Origin: Microbacterium nanhaiense
GTDB taxonomy: Bacteria; Actinomycetota; Actinomycetes; Actinomycetales; Microbacteriaceae
Direction of reading: 5' to 3'
Assembly (NCBI RefSeq): GCF_014646015.1
Contig: NZ_BMMQ01000007.1
Coordinates: 102,179 to 166,178, forward strand
DNA: 64,000 nt
In this document: positions 52,381-62,102 of the stretch, piece after piece
Numbering within the stretch: the first letter of the stretch is position 1
Layout: every line of letters starts with the position of its first letter
The notes under the pieces: generated by a model
What the model saw: only the letters and a program-made list of their open reading frames with translations
Database searches by the model: none
Told to the model about the DNA's origin: nothing
Position numbers and translations under genes: made by a program

Positions 52381-53328
52381 ATGACACTTCACACTCCCGT
52401 TCAGACGGCACCCTCGGATGCCACCGACTCGACGATCGCGCAGGTCCTCCCCCGCGTTCCGAAGGATCGCCGCCGCGTGAGCGGTCCGCGCCTGTCGCGC
52501 TCGTACCGCGCCGTGAACGCCGTCCTCATCACGGTGCTCTCCATCGGCGGCATCATCATGATCGCGCCGCTGCTGTGGACCTTCAGCACCTCGCTCAAGA
52601 CGAAGGAGGCCGTCTTCGCGCTGCCGCCGCAGTGGATCCCGGATCCGGTGGTCTGGGACAACTACGTGCGCGTGTGGAGCGCCGCACCCCTGGCCAGCGG
52701 CATCTGGAACAGCATCATCGTCTCGGCCAGCGTCACCATCCTCGGCACCATCGCGTCGATGCTGGCGGCGTTCGCCTTCGCGAAGCTCCGTCTCCCGTTC
52801 AAGAACGCCATCTTCCTGACCCTGCTCGGCGCGATCATGATCCCGTTCCCGACGATCATGATTCCGCAGTTCTCGATGTTCGCCTCGGCGGGCCTCGTCG
52901 ACACCCTGTGGCCCCTCATCCTGCCGGGCATCTTCGGCAACATCGTGATGGTCTTCTTCCTCCGGCAGTACCTCGCCTCGGTGCCCGACTCGATCATCGA
53001 GGCGGCGAAGATCGACGGCGCCGGCTACACGCGCATCTTCTTCACGCTCATCTTCCCGGTGATCCGCCCCGCGATCGCGGCGCAGTTCATCCTCTGGTTC
53101 ATGGGCGTCTGGAACGACTACCTCGGCCCGATCATCTACCTCAACTCCCCCGAGAAGCAGACCCTGCAGCTGGTCATCGCGAGCCTCAACATGACCTACG
53201 CGAGCCAGACCGACTATCCGCTGATCATGGCCGGATCCTTCATCGCGCTGATCCCCGTCCTGGTGGTCTTCGCGGTCTTCCAGAAGCAGATCATCGAGTC
53301 GATCGCGCTGACGGGGGCGAAGGGATGA
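52381..53328 (+). CDS. Sugar ABC transporter permease, MalG type
   Basis: This 315-residue CUT1 permease has a 45-residue cytoplasmic N-terminal tail, six membrane segments and the EAA loop IIEAAKIDGAGYTRIFFTLIFPV near 200-222. The end, QKQIIESIALTGAKG, is typical of the MalG group. Its stop overlaps the GH43 start by 4 bases. No ATPase gene is in the operon. Confidence 0.92.
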   Translation: MTLHTPVQTAPSDATDSTIAQVLPRVPKDRRRVSGPRLSRSYRAVNAVLITVLSIGGIIMIAPLLWTFSTSLKTKEAVFALPPQWIPDPVVWDNYVRVWSAAPLASGIWNSIIVSASVTILGTIASMLAAFAFAKLRLPFKNAIFLTLLGAIMIPFPTIMIPQFSMFASAGLVDTLWPLILPGIFGNIVMVFFLRQYLASVPDSIIEAAKIDGAGYTRIFFTLIFPVIRPAIAAQFILWFMGVWNDYLGPIIYLNSPEKQTLQLVIASLNMTYASQTDYPLIMAGSFIALIPVLVVFAVFQKQIIESIALTGAKG

Positions 53329-54602
53329 GCGTCGATACGGAAACCGGGCGGGCGCTCGGCGCACACGATCCCACCGTCGTGCGCGGCGACGACGGCCTCT
53401 GGTACATGTTCTCGACCGACGCCGCCGTCGACGAGCGCGAGATCCCCGCGGGCGCCCACGTGCGCACCTCGACGGATCTCGTGCGGTGGAGCCTCGCCGG
53501 CACGGCGCTTCCCGGCGTGCCGGAGCCGGCGCGCGCCCACTCCGGCGCGGTCGGGCTCTGGGCCCCCGAGGTGGTGCGCTGGCCGAGCGGCGACGACGCA
53601 CGCCGCTGGCGCATGTACTACTCGGCATCGTCTTTCGGATCCCGCACCTCCGCAATCGGCCTCGCGACGGCCCCGTCGCCCGCGGGCCCGTGGAGCGACG
53701 AGGGCGTCGTCGTCTCGACGGTGCACGAGGCCGACGCCCACAACGCGATCGACGCCGCGATCGTCTTCGACCGCAACGGCGAGCCGTGGCTCACCTACGG
53801 ATCCTTCTTCGACGGCATCCGCACCGTGCGCCTCGACGCCGAATCGGGCCGACCGCTCGCGGGGGCCGATGCCGTGCTGATCGCGCGGCGCTCCCCCGGC
53901 GTCGACGGCGCCGTCGAGGGCGCCTATGTGGAGTACCGCCCGGAGCACGACGACTACCTGTTGTACGTCTCCTACGACTCGCTGTTCGACAGCTACAGCA
54001 TCCGGGTCGGCACCGCGACCGAGGTCACGGGCCCCTACCGCGACGCCGCGGGCCGCCCCCTCCTCGACGCGCCCGCGGCCGACGAGGCGCGCGCCGGCAC
54101 GAAGATCCTCGGCGGGCTGCGCTTCCCCGGCACCATCGGCTGGAGCGCGCCGGGGCACAACTCCGTCTTCTTCTACGGGGCCGCGCGATTCCTCGTGCAC
54201 CACGTGCGCCGGGCCGACGATCCCCGGCAGCACGAGGCGCAGATCCGGCGCGTGCATACGACGCGCGGCGGATGGCCGATCGCGTCGCCGCACCCCTTCG
54301 CGGGCTACGAGGCCGAGCGCCTCGACGCACCTCAGGGCCTCGAGGGCACGTGGAACGTCGTACGCCTCGACCCCGCACGCACCGACGTCATCGACTCCCG
54401 CACGCTCCGCGTGAGCGGATCCCTGCGCACCGCCGCGGATCCCGTGACCGGCGAGATCGTCGTCCACGACGACTCCGACGTCGTCCTCGACGCCGTGGCG
54501 TTCGGGGCGACGGACCCGCGCACGGGGAGAGCGGTGCTCGCGTTCGGCGGTCTCGACCGCGATGGCGTCGTCTGGATCGGTTCGAAGGAGGAGGCCCCAT
54601 GA
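53325..54602 (+). CDS. GH43 arabinanase/arabinofuranosidase, cytoplasmic
   Basis: This 425-residue five-bladed propeller enzyme of GH43 has the catalytic base Asp in AHDPTVVRGDDGLWYMFSTD, the transition-state Asp in HNAIDAAIVFDRNGEPWLTYGSF and the acid Glu in GAVEGAYVEYRPEHDDYLLYVS. GWSAPGHNSVFF follows, as in endo-1,5-alpha-L-arabinanases. It lacks a signal peptide, so it acts on imported oligomers. The C-terminal 110 residues form an additional beta domain. It is coupled to the permease (ATGA overlap) and to the next gene (4-base overlap). Confidence 0.85.
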   Translation: MSVDTETGRALGAHDPTVVRGDDGLWYMFSTDAAVDEREIPAGAHVRTSTDLVRWSLAGTALPGVPEPARAHSGAVGLWAPEVVRWPSGDDARRWRMYYSASSFGSRTSAIGLATAPSPAGPWSDEGVVVSTVHEADAHNAIDAAIVFDRNGEPWLTYGSFFDGIRTVRLDAESGRPLAGADAVLIARRSPGVDGAVEGAYVEYRPEHDDYLLYVSYDSLFDSYSIRVGTATEVTGPYRDAAGRPLLDAPAADEARAGTKILGGLRFPGTIGWSAPGHNSVFFYGAARFLVHHVRRADDPRQHEAQIRRVHTTRGGWPIASPHPFAGYEAERLDAPQGLEGTWNVVRLDPARTDVIDSRTLRVSGSLRTAADPVTGEIVVHDDSDVVLDAVAFGATDPRTGRAVLAFGGLDRDGVVWIGSKEEAP

Positions 54603-55240
54603 TCGCCGACGAGGGCTGGGTCGGGCGCATCATGTCCTGGCTCCGCGCGCTGTCGGCGCTCATCGTCGTCAACCTGCTGATCGTGGCGGGCGCGCTCGCC
54701 GGGGCGGTCGTGCTCGGCGTCCTGCCCGCGCTCTCGGCGGGCACCGTGTGCCTGACGATGCTCCGGGACGGCGACGGAACGGGCATCGTGCGCCGCTTCG
54801 TCGCGGAGTACCGCGCACGGTTCTGGCGTGCGAACGCGCTGGGGGCGCCGTTCGCGGCCACCGGCGTCCTGCTGATCGCCGACACCCTCGTGCTCTCGGC
54901 GCTGCCGCAACCGGTCGCGACGATGCTCGCGGTGTTCACCTGGGTCGCCGGGCTGTACACCGTCCTGGCGCTCGTCGCCGCCCTCGCGATCGATGCGCGC
55001 TATCGTGACCGGATCCTGCCGACCCTGCGATTCGCCCTGGGCCTGCCGCTCGCCTCGCCGCTCATGACGCTCGTCCTGACGGGCACGCTCGCCGTGATCA
55101 TCGCCTCGCTCCTCGCGCTGCCGATGTTCATCCCGCTCCTTGGCCTCTCCGTCCCCCTCTTCGTCGGCGGCTGGTTCGTCGACCACCGCCTCGCTCAGCT
55201 CGACGCGCACCACCCGCGCGCCGCAGCGCTCGCGCGCTGA
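54599..55240 (+). CDS. YesL/DUF624 family membrane protein
   Basis: This 213-residue integral membrane protein has about five hydrophobic segments and the family start (WVGRIMSWLRALSALIVVNLLIVAGALAGAVVLGVLPALSAGTV). DUF624 (YesL) genes are often found inside CUT1 sugar importer operons for plant polysaccharides, and their role is not settled. The start overlaps the GH43 stop by 4 bases. Confidence 0.8.
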   Translation: MIADEGWVGRIMSWLRALSALIVVNLLIVAGALAGAVVLGVLPALSAGTVCLTMLRDGDGTGIVRRFVAEYRARFWRANALGAPFAATGVLLIADTLVLSALPQPVATMLAVFTWVAGLYTVLALVAALAIDARYRDRILPTLRFALGLPLASPLMTLVLTGTLAVIIASLLALPMFIPLLGLSVPLFVGGWFVDHRLAQLDAHHPRAAALAR

Positions 55241-55301
55241 GCCCCGCTTCCCATACGCACCACCCTGGCGCTTCCGCGCGCCCGAAAGAGAAGGATCCCC
55301 C

Positions 55302-56804
55302 GTGACCACCGCACAGATCACCGTCCGCCGAGACGCCGTCGTCGCCCCGCTGAACCGCCGGATCTTCGGCTCCTTCGTCGAGCACCTCGGACGCTGCGTC
55401 TACAACGGCATCTACGAGCCCGAGCACCCGACCGCGAACGAGGACGGCTTCCGCCTCGACGTCGTCGAACTCGTGCGCGAGCTCGGATCCACCACGATCC
55501 GCTACCCGGGCGGCAACTTCGTCTCCGGCTTCCGCTGGGAGGATTCGGTCGGGCCGCGCGAGAAGCGCCCCGTGCGCCGCGACCTCGCCTGGCACTCGCT
55601 CGAGACCAACCAGGTCGGCGTCGACGAGTTCGCGCGCTGGCTGAAGCTCACGGGATCCGAGCTGATGATGGCCGTGAACCTCGGCACCCGCGGCATCGAG
55701 GCCGCGCTCGACCTGCTTGAGTACTGCAACCACCCATCGGGCACGGCGCTGAGCGATCAGCGCATCGCCAACGGCACCCCGGAGCCGCACGACATCCGGA
55801 TGTGGTGCCTCGGCAACGAGATGGACGGCCCGTGGCAGACCGGCTACATGACCGCAGACGATTACGGAAAGCTCGCCGCCCGCACGGCGCAGGCGATGAA
55901 GGCCGCCGACCGCGGGCTCGAGCTCGTCGTCTGCGGCTCCTCCGGATCCTCCATGCCGACCTTCGGAGACTGGGAGCGCACCGTCCTCGAGCACGCCTAC
56001 GAGCACGTCGACTTCATCTCGTGCCACGCGTACTACCAGGAGCGCCGCGGCGACCTCGACTCCTACCTCGCCTCCTCGCTCGACATGCAGTACTTCATCG
56101 AGACCGTCGTGTCCACGGCCGACCACGTCGGCAACAAGCTCCGTTCGTCGAAGAAGATCAAGCTCTCCTTCGACGAATGGAACATCTGGTACCTCGACGA
56201 GCACCGCGAGTCCGACGAGGTCAACGACGAGTGGCGCTACGCACCGCGTCAGCTCGAGGACGTCTACTCGGTGGCCGACGCCGTCGTGCTCGGAAACCTC
56301 CTGATCACGCTGCTCGCGAATCACGACCGCGTCGCGAGCGCCTCGCTCGCCCAGCTGGTCAACGTGATCGCGCCGATCATGACCGAACCGGGCGGCGACG
56401 CCTGGCGCCAGACGACCTTCTTCCCGTTCTCGGTGACCTCGCGCCTCGCCTCGGGCGACGTGCTGCGCCCGCGCATCGACGTGCCGAGCTACGACACGGC
56501 CGCCCACGGCGCCGCCCCTCTGGTCGACGCCATCGTCACGGCCGACGACGAGCGTTCTGCGGTGTTCCTCGTCAACCGCAGCCGCACCGAATCGATCACC
56601 GTGACGGTCGACGTCTCTGAGCTCGCCGCGTCGCGCATCACGGAGGCCGTGACCCTGTGGGACGACGACGTGTACGCCAAGAACACCCTCGAAGACCAGG
56701 AGCGCGTCGGCCTCAAGACCCTCGAGGGCGCGAGCCTCGACGAGGGAACCCTCACGGTTGTGCTGCCGCCCGTGTCGTGGTCGGCCGTCGCGCTGGCGAG
56801 CTGA
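55302..56804 (+). CDS. GH51 alpha-L-arabinofuranosidase, intracellular
   Basis: This 500-residue retaining glycosidase has IFGSFVEHLGRCVYNGIYEP near the N terminus, TTIRYPGGNFVSGFRWED, acid/base Glu173 in WCLGNEMDGPW and nucleophile Glu292 in LSFDEWNIWY. No signal peptide is present. The GTG start has GAGAAGGA upstream. It removes terminal arabinofuranose from oligosaccharides brought in by the importer, completing breakdown to L-arabinose. Confidence 0.93.
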   Translation: MTTAQITVRRDAVVAPLNRRIFGSFVEHLGRCVYNGIYEPEHPTANEDGFRLDVVELVRELGSTTIRYPGGNFVSGFRWEDSVGPREKRPVRRDLAWHSLETNQVGVDEFARWLKLTGSELMMAVNLGTRGIEAALDLLEYCNHPSGTALSDQRIANGTPEPHDIRMWCLGNEMDGPWQTGYMTADDYGKLAARTAQAMKAADRGLELVVCGSSGSSMPTFGDWERTVLEHAYEHVDFISCHAYYQERRGDLDSYLASSLDMQYFIETVVSTADHVGNKLRSSKKIKLSFDEWNIWYLDEHRESDEVNDEWRYAPRQLEDVYSVADAVVLGNLLITLLANHDRVASASLAQLVNVIAPIMTEPGGDAWRQTTFFPFSVTSRLASGDVLRPRIDVPSYDTAAHGAAPLVDAIVTADDERSAVFLVNRSRTESITVTVDVSELAASRITEAVTLWDDDVYAKNTLEDQERVGLKTLEGASLDEGTLTVVLPPVSWSAVALAS

Positions 56805-56811
56805 GCGCCGC

Positions 56812-57813
56812 ATGCTGTCGCGGATCCGCCGGATCCTGATCGGCGCCGCCGTCGTCCTCGCGGCGGCGGCGCCGACGGCGTGCGCCCCCACGCCGTCCGC
56901 GCCCGAGCTGTCGGGCGACGTCTTCGTGCACGACCCCGCGTACGTGCGCGGGACCGACGGCGAGCCGAGCTGGATCTACTCGACCGGCAACGGCCAGATC
57001 GCTGACGGCGGCATCCAGATCCGCCGTTCGGACGACGATGCCGAGTGGGAGTACGTCGGCGAGGTGTGGGATCGCAAACCCGAATGGCTCACGGAGCGCA
57101 TCGACGGCGTCGACAACCTCTGGGCGCCGGAACTCTACGAGCACGACGGGAGCTGGTACCTCTACTACGCCGCCTCGACGTTCGGCAGCAACGATTCGGT
57201 CATCGCCCTCGCGACGAACACGACCCTCGATCCGGAGGATCCGGCCTACGAGTGGGTCGACCGCGGCGAGGTCATCTCGAGCGCCGGGATGCCCTACAAC
57301 GCCATCGACCCGAACATCGTCGAGGACGAGGACGGCACGCCCTGGCTCGCCTTCGGCTCCTTCTCGAGCGGGCTTCAGATCGTCGAGCTCGAGTGGCCGA
57401 GCGGCCTCCTCGCGGACGGCGCGGAGCCCACGGCGATCGCCGACCGCGGCATGCTCGAGAACGCGATCGAGGCGCCCACGATCGTCCCGCACGACGACGC
57501 CTACTACCTCTTCGCCTCGCGCGGGTTCTGCTGCCGGGGCGTCGACAGCACCTACGAGATCATCGTCGGCCGCGCCGAGGAGGTGACCGGCCCCTACCTC
57601 GACCAGGCCGGATCCTCCGTGCTCGAGGACGGCGGAACCGTCGTCCTCACGAGCGACGGCGACCGCATCGGCCCCGGCGGCCAGTCGCTCTCGGGCGAGC
57701 TGCTGGCCTTCCACTGGTACGACGGCCAACAGGACGGCATGTTCCGGCTCGGCCTTCTGCCGGTGGTCTGGGAAGACGGCTGGCCACGCGCGAGCTGGCC
57801 CGAGGAGCCGTGA
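56812..57813 (+). CDS. Exported GH43 arabinanase, lipoprotein
   Basis: This 333-residue protein has a signal peptide whose end PTAC suggests lipidation at Cys24 (a weak lipobox). The GH43 propeller has the base Asp in VFVHDPAYVRG, WAPELYEHDGSWYLYYAASTFGSNDS, AIDPNIVEDEDGTPWLAFGSF and the probable acid Glu in MLENAIEAPTIV. RGFCCRGVDSTYEIIVGRA is typical of endo-1,5-alpha-L-arabinanases. It should cut arabinan at the cell surface into oligomers for the importer encoded upstream. Confidence 0.87.
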   Translation: MLSRIRRILIGAAVVLAAAAPTACAPTPSAPELSGDVFVHDPAYVRGTDGEPSWIYSTGNGQIADGGIQIRRSDDDAEWEYVGEVWDRKPEWLTERIDGVDNLWAPELYEHDGSWYLYYAASTFGSNDSVIALATNTTLDPEDPAYEWVDRGEVISSAGMPYNAIDPNIVEDEDGTPWLAFGSFSSGLQIVELEWPSGLLADGAEPTAIADRGMLENAIEAPTIVPHDDAYYLFASRGFCCRGVDSTYEIIVGRAEEVTGPYLDQAGSSVLEDGGTVVLTSDGDRIGPGGQSLSGELLAFHWYDGQQDGMFRLGLLPVVWEDGWPRASWPEEP

Positions 57814-57830
57814 CCCGCGCGCCCGTACGG

Positions 57831-57893
57831 CGGAGATGAGCCGCTACCACGGAGGATCGTCCGGGATCCCTCCGCGATAGCGGCTCATCTCCG
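57831..57893. repeat. 63-bp intergenic palindrome, copy 4
   Basis: The outer arms CGGAGATGAGCCGCTA and its exact complement (16 bp) enclose an imperfect inner stem with central GGGATCCC. The copy lies between the convergent GH43 and hydrolase genes. Its 49-base core matches copy 2 at 31 positions and has GGATCC in the same place. Confidence 0.8.
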
Positions 57894-57903
57894 TAAATGC
57901 GGC

Positions 57904-58704
57904 TCAGGCGTCGAGGGCCGCCTTGAGGAAGTCGATGCCCGCGTCCTTGAACTGGCGGGCGCCCGGCGCATTGAAGTGGTGTCGCTTCGGGATCTCGACG
58001 AAGGATCCGTCGGTCAGCAGCGCGGCGAGGCCCTTCGCGTCCTCGAAGATGGTGTCGTCGGTTCCGGCGGCGACGAGCGTCGGCTGCTGCGGGGCGTCGC
58101 CCATGTCGGGGTTCTCGTCGCCGAAGCGCATGCCCTCGGCGAGCGCCACGAGCGCGCTGAGGTCGTTGCCGGACACCCTCTCGGCGAGGCGCACGTAGTT
58201 CTGCGTCGCCGGATCCGTGACGGGCGTTCCGTCCGCGATGTAGGCGCGGGCCTGCTCGAGATCGAGCCGGCCGAGCGGGCGGCCGTCCGGGATCCCGCCG
58301 AGCACGGCGCGCTCGACGCGGTTCGACAGCTCCGCCGCCACGTGCCAGCCGACGCGCGCGCCCAGCGAATAGCCGAGGTAGAGCACCGGGTCAACCATGT
58401 AGACGTCGAGGATCGCCTCGACGTCGGCGACGAGCGAGGGCATCGTGTAGTTCTCGGCGTCGTGCGGCTTCTCGCTCTGCCCGTGCCCGCGCTGGTCGAC
58501 CGCGAGCACGCGGAAGCCGGCATCGACGAGCCTGCTGACCCAGCCGGTGTTGACCCAGTTGTCGCGCGCGCTCGACGCGAAGCCGTGCACGGCGAGGACG
58601 ACGGGGGCATCCTCGTCGCCCCAGGTATAGGTGGCGAGGCGGAACCCTTCCTGCGACATGACGTACTGGGGCTTCGGCATCTCGGGAATCAGCGGGGTGT
58701 GCAT
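57904..58704 (-). CDS. Alpha/beta hydrolase
   Basis: This 266-residue protein has LAVHGFASSARDNW (oxyanion), nucleophile Ser113 in LGYSLGARVGW, the acid in AAGTDDTIFED and His in RHHFNAPG. The start is at an ATG with GGAGGC before it. It is convergent with the arabinan locus across a palindromic element and divergent from the thioredoxin gene. The substrate is unknown; relatives include esterases and epoxide-hydrolase-like enzymes. Confidence 0.75.
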   Translation of the reverse strand: MHTPLIPEMPKPQYVMSQEGFRLATYTWGDEDAPVVLAVHGFASSARDNWVNTGWVSRLVDAGFRVLAVDQRGHGQSEKPHDAENYTMPSLVADVEAILDVYMVDPVLYLGYSLGARVGWHVAAELSNRVERAVLGGIPDGRPLGRLDLEQARAYIADGTPVTDPATQNYVRLAERVSGNDLSALVALAEGMRFGDENPDMGDAPQQPTLVAAGTDDTIFEDAKGLAALLTDGSFVEIPKRHHFNAPGARQFKDAGIDFLKAALDA

Positions 58705-58820
58705 GCCTCCATTGTGCTCCTCCAATCTGTATTCACATGAATGAATCGCCGCGAGCGGCCCTCGAGCCCGCTCAGCCGCGTACCGTGGATGGAACCTGCC
58801 CGGCAAACGAGAGGACACCC

Positions 58821-59183
58821 GTGGCTACCATCGAACTCACCGACGACACCTTCGAGAAGGCCGTGCTGTCCGAGGGCATCACGCTCGTCGACTTCTGGGC
58901 GGAGTGGTGCGGCCCGTGCCGCCAGTTCGGCCCCATCTTCGAAGACTCGTCGGAGCAGAACCCCGACGTCGTGCACGCGAAGGTCGACACCGAGGCGGCC
59001 CGAGGCATCGCCGCGGCGGCTCAGATCACGTCGATCCCGACCCTGATGGCGTTCCGCGACGGCGTGCTCGTGTTCCGCCAGGCCGGCGCCCTCCCGAAGC
59101 AGGCCCTCAAGCAGGTCGTCACGGCCGTGAAGGGCCTCGACATGGACGAGGTGCGCAAGCAGATCGCGTCGCAGGCCGAGTAG
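58821..59183 (+). CDS. Thioredoxin
   Basis: This 120-residue cytoplasmic thioredoxin has the redox site WCGPC (29-33) preceded by VDFWAE and the cis-Pro in ITSIPTLMAF. The GTG start has GAGAGGACA upstream. It reduces protein disulfides with thioredoxin reductase, which is not encoded here. The C-terminal helix is about ten residues longer than in E. coli thioredoxin. Confidence 0.9.
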   Translation: MATIELTDDTFEKAVLSEGITLVDFWAEWCGPCRQFGPIFEDSSEQNPDVVHAKVDTEAARGIAAAAQITSIPTLMAFRDGVLVFRQAGALPKQALKQVVTAVKGLDMDEVRKQIASQAE

Positions 59184-59256
59184 CCGCGGCGCAGGCCGGC
59201 CCGGGGCGTCCTTGCCCGTACGATATTCGAGCGCCGACCGCGCGCGAGGAGGATCG

Positions 59257-60969
59257 ATGACGGCAACGGACAACCCCCAGGCATACGACGCCCTGCGCGC
59301 CGCGCGCGATGTGATCGTGGCGACCCGCACCGACTACGGTCGCGCCTCCGTCGAGTTCGCCTGGCCCGACGTGGGCGAGCGCTTCACCTGGGCGATCGAC
59401 TGGTTCGACCGCATCGCGCGCGGCAACGACCGCACCGCGCTGTGGATCGTCGAGGAGGACGGATCCGAGCAGCGGTTCACCTTCGACGAGATCGCGACGC
59501 GCTCCGATCGCCTCGCGCGCTGGCTGCAGGAGCAGGGCGTCGACGCGGGAGACGCCGTGCTCCTCATGCTCGACAACCAGGTCGAACTGTGGGAGTCGAT
59601 GCTCGCGATCATGAAGCTCGGCGCCGTGGTCGTGCCGGCGACGACCGCGCTCGGATCCGCCGACCTGGGCGAGCGCGTGGAGCGCATCGCGGCGCGCGCC
59701 GTGATCGCCAACGGCTCGGACGCCGCGAAGTTCGCGGGCGTCGAGGGCGATTTCCTCCGCATCGCCGTCGGCGGCGCGGAGGGCTGGACCGATTACGCCG
59801 CCTCGCGCAGCCACGCGAACGCGGATCCGCTTCAGGTGCGGACGGCGCCGACGGATCCGCTCCTGATGTACTTCACCTCGGGGACGACTTCCTCGCCGAA
59901 GCTCGTGCAGCACACGCAGTACTCCTACCCCGTGGGCCACCTGTCGACGCTGTACTTCCTGGGCCTCATGCCGGGCGACGTGCATCTCAACGTCAGCTCT
60001 CCCGGCTGGGCAAAGCACGCGTGGAGCAGCTTCTTCGCGCCGTGGCTCGCGGAGGCGACGATCTTCGTCTACAACTACGCCCGCTTCGACGCCGAGGCGC
60101 TGCTGACGCAGATCGAGCGCGCCGGAGTTACGACGCTGTGCGCTCCGCCGACGGCGTGGCGCATGCTCGTGCAGCACCCGCTCGCGGGCCGCGGCGGATC
60201 TTTGCGCGAGCTCGTCGGGGCCGGCGAGCCCCTGAACCCCGAGGTCATCACCCACGTGCAGCGCGAGTGGGGCCTGACGATCCGCGACGGATACGGGCAG
60301 ACCGAGACGACGGCGCAGATCGGCAACACCCCGGGATCCGAGGTGCACTTCGGGTCGATGGGCCGGCCGCTGCCCGGAGTGCCGGTCGTGCTGATCGATC
60401 CGGCGACGGGCGAGGCGGCCGACGAGGGCGAGGTCTGCCTCGATCTGTCGCAGGATCCGCGCAACCTGATGGCCGGCTACCGCGCGGATCCCGAGCGGAC
60501 GGCCGCGGCGATGGCCGACGGCTACTACCACACGGGCGATATCGCCTCTCGCGACGCCGACGGCTACCTGACCTACGTGGGGCGCACGGACGACGTGTTC
60601 AAGTCGTCCGGATACAAGATCTCGCCCTTCGAGCTCGAGAGCGCGCTCATCGAGCACCCCGCCGTCGCGGAGGCGGCGGTCGTGCCCGCGCCCGACGAGA
60701 CGCGCCTGACGGTGCCGAAGGCGTACATCGCGCTGGCCGCGGGCTGGGAGGCGAACGCGGAGACGGCCCTGGCGATCCTCGAGCACGCGAAGGGAGCGCT
60801 CGCGCCGTACCTCCGGGTGCGCCGCGTGGAGTTCGCCGAGCTGCCGAAGACGATCTCGGGCAAGATCCGCCGGGCCGAGCTACGCGCCCGCGAGGCGGCC
60901 GCGACCGAGCGCGCGGCCGGCGAGCACCGGTACGAAGACTTCGCCGAACTGCGCTCGACGAGGCGGTAG
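59257..60969 (+). CDS. AMP-forming acyl-CoA synthetase
   Basis: This 570-residue ANL-family ligase has the phosphate loop YFTSGTTSSPKLVQHT, the A5 motif DGYGQTETT and the A7 motif YYHTGDIASRDADGYLTYVGRTDDVFKSSGYKISPFELES. The A10 Lys is in ELPKTISGKIRRAEL. It activates an acid to its CoA ester. The sequence style is closest to medium-chain/acetyl-type synthetases; the substrate is not certain. AGGAGGA stands six bases before the ATG. It is followed by a palindromic element. Confidence 0.85.
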   Translation: MTATDNPQAYDALRAARDVIVATRTDYGRASVEFAWPDVGERFTWAIDWFDRIARGNDRTALWIVEEDGSEQRFTFDEIATRSDRLARWLQEQGVDAGDAVLLMLDNQVELWESMLAIMKLGAVVVPATTALGSADLGERVERIAARAVIANGSDAAKFAGVEGDFLRIAVGGAEGWTDYAASRSHANADPLQVRTAPTDPLLMYFTSGTTSSPKLVQHTQYSYPVGHLSTLYFLGLMPGDVHLNVSSPGWAKHAWSSFFAPWLAEATIFVYNYARFDAEALLTQIERAGVTTLCAPPTAWRMLVQHPLAGRGGSLRELVGAGEPLNPEVITHVQREWGLTIRDGYGQTETTAQIGNTPGSEVHFGSMGRPLPGVPVVLIDPATGEAADEGEVCLDLSQDPRNLMAGYRADPERTAAAMADGYYHTGDIASRDADGYLTYVGRTDDVFKSSGYKISPFELESALIEHPAVAEAAVVPAPDETRLTVPKAYIALAAGWEANAETALAILEHAKGALAPYLRVRRVEFAELPKTISGKIRRAELRAREAAATERAAGEHRYEDFAELRSTRR

Positions 60970-60983
60970 CCCCGCACCGATCT

Positions 60984-61981
<998 letters not shown>

Positions 61982-61989
61982 CTCCGGGC

Positions 61990-62024
61990 CGGGTGCGCCG
62001 GATCCATGTGGGTCCGGGCACCCG
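61990..62024. terminator. Hairpin terminator after the haloperoxidase-like gene
   Basis: CGGGTGC and GCACCCG form the outer stem, with CCGGATCC/GGTCCGG pairing inside (one bulge and one mismatch). It lies 8 bases after the stop codon, and a T-rich stretch starts about 13 bases later. Confidence 0.5.
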
Positions 62025-62085
62025 TTCCTGCGCCGCATTTTTCTTCGATTTTTCTTCTCGGGGCACGCTTCGTTTGTCGGTGGTT

Positions 62086-62102
62086 GTTTCTAGCGTAGAA
62101 AC
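62086..62102. promoter_or_regulatory. Palindrome abutting the HNH gene start
   Basis: GTTTCTA-GCG-TAGAAAC is a 7-bp-arm inverted repeat that ends exactly at the base before the ATG. No ribosome site is visible, so the transcript may be leaderless, with this palindrome overlapping the promoter -10 region and serving as an operator. Confidence 0.5.
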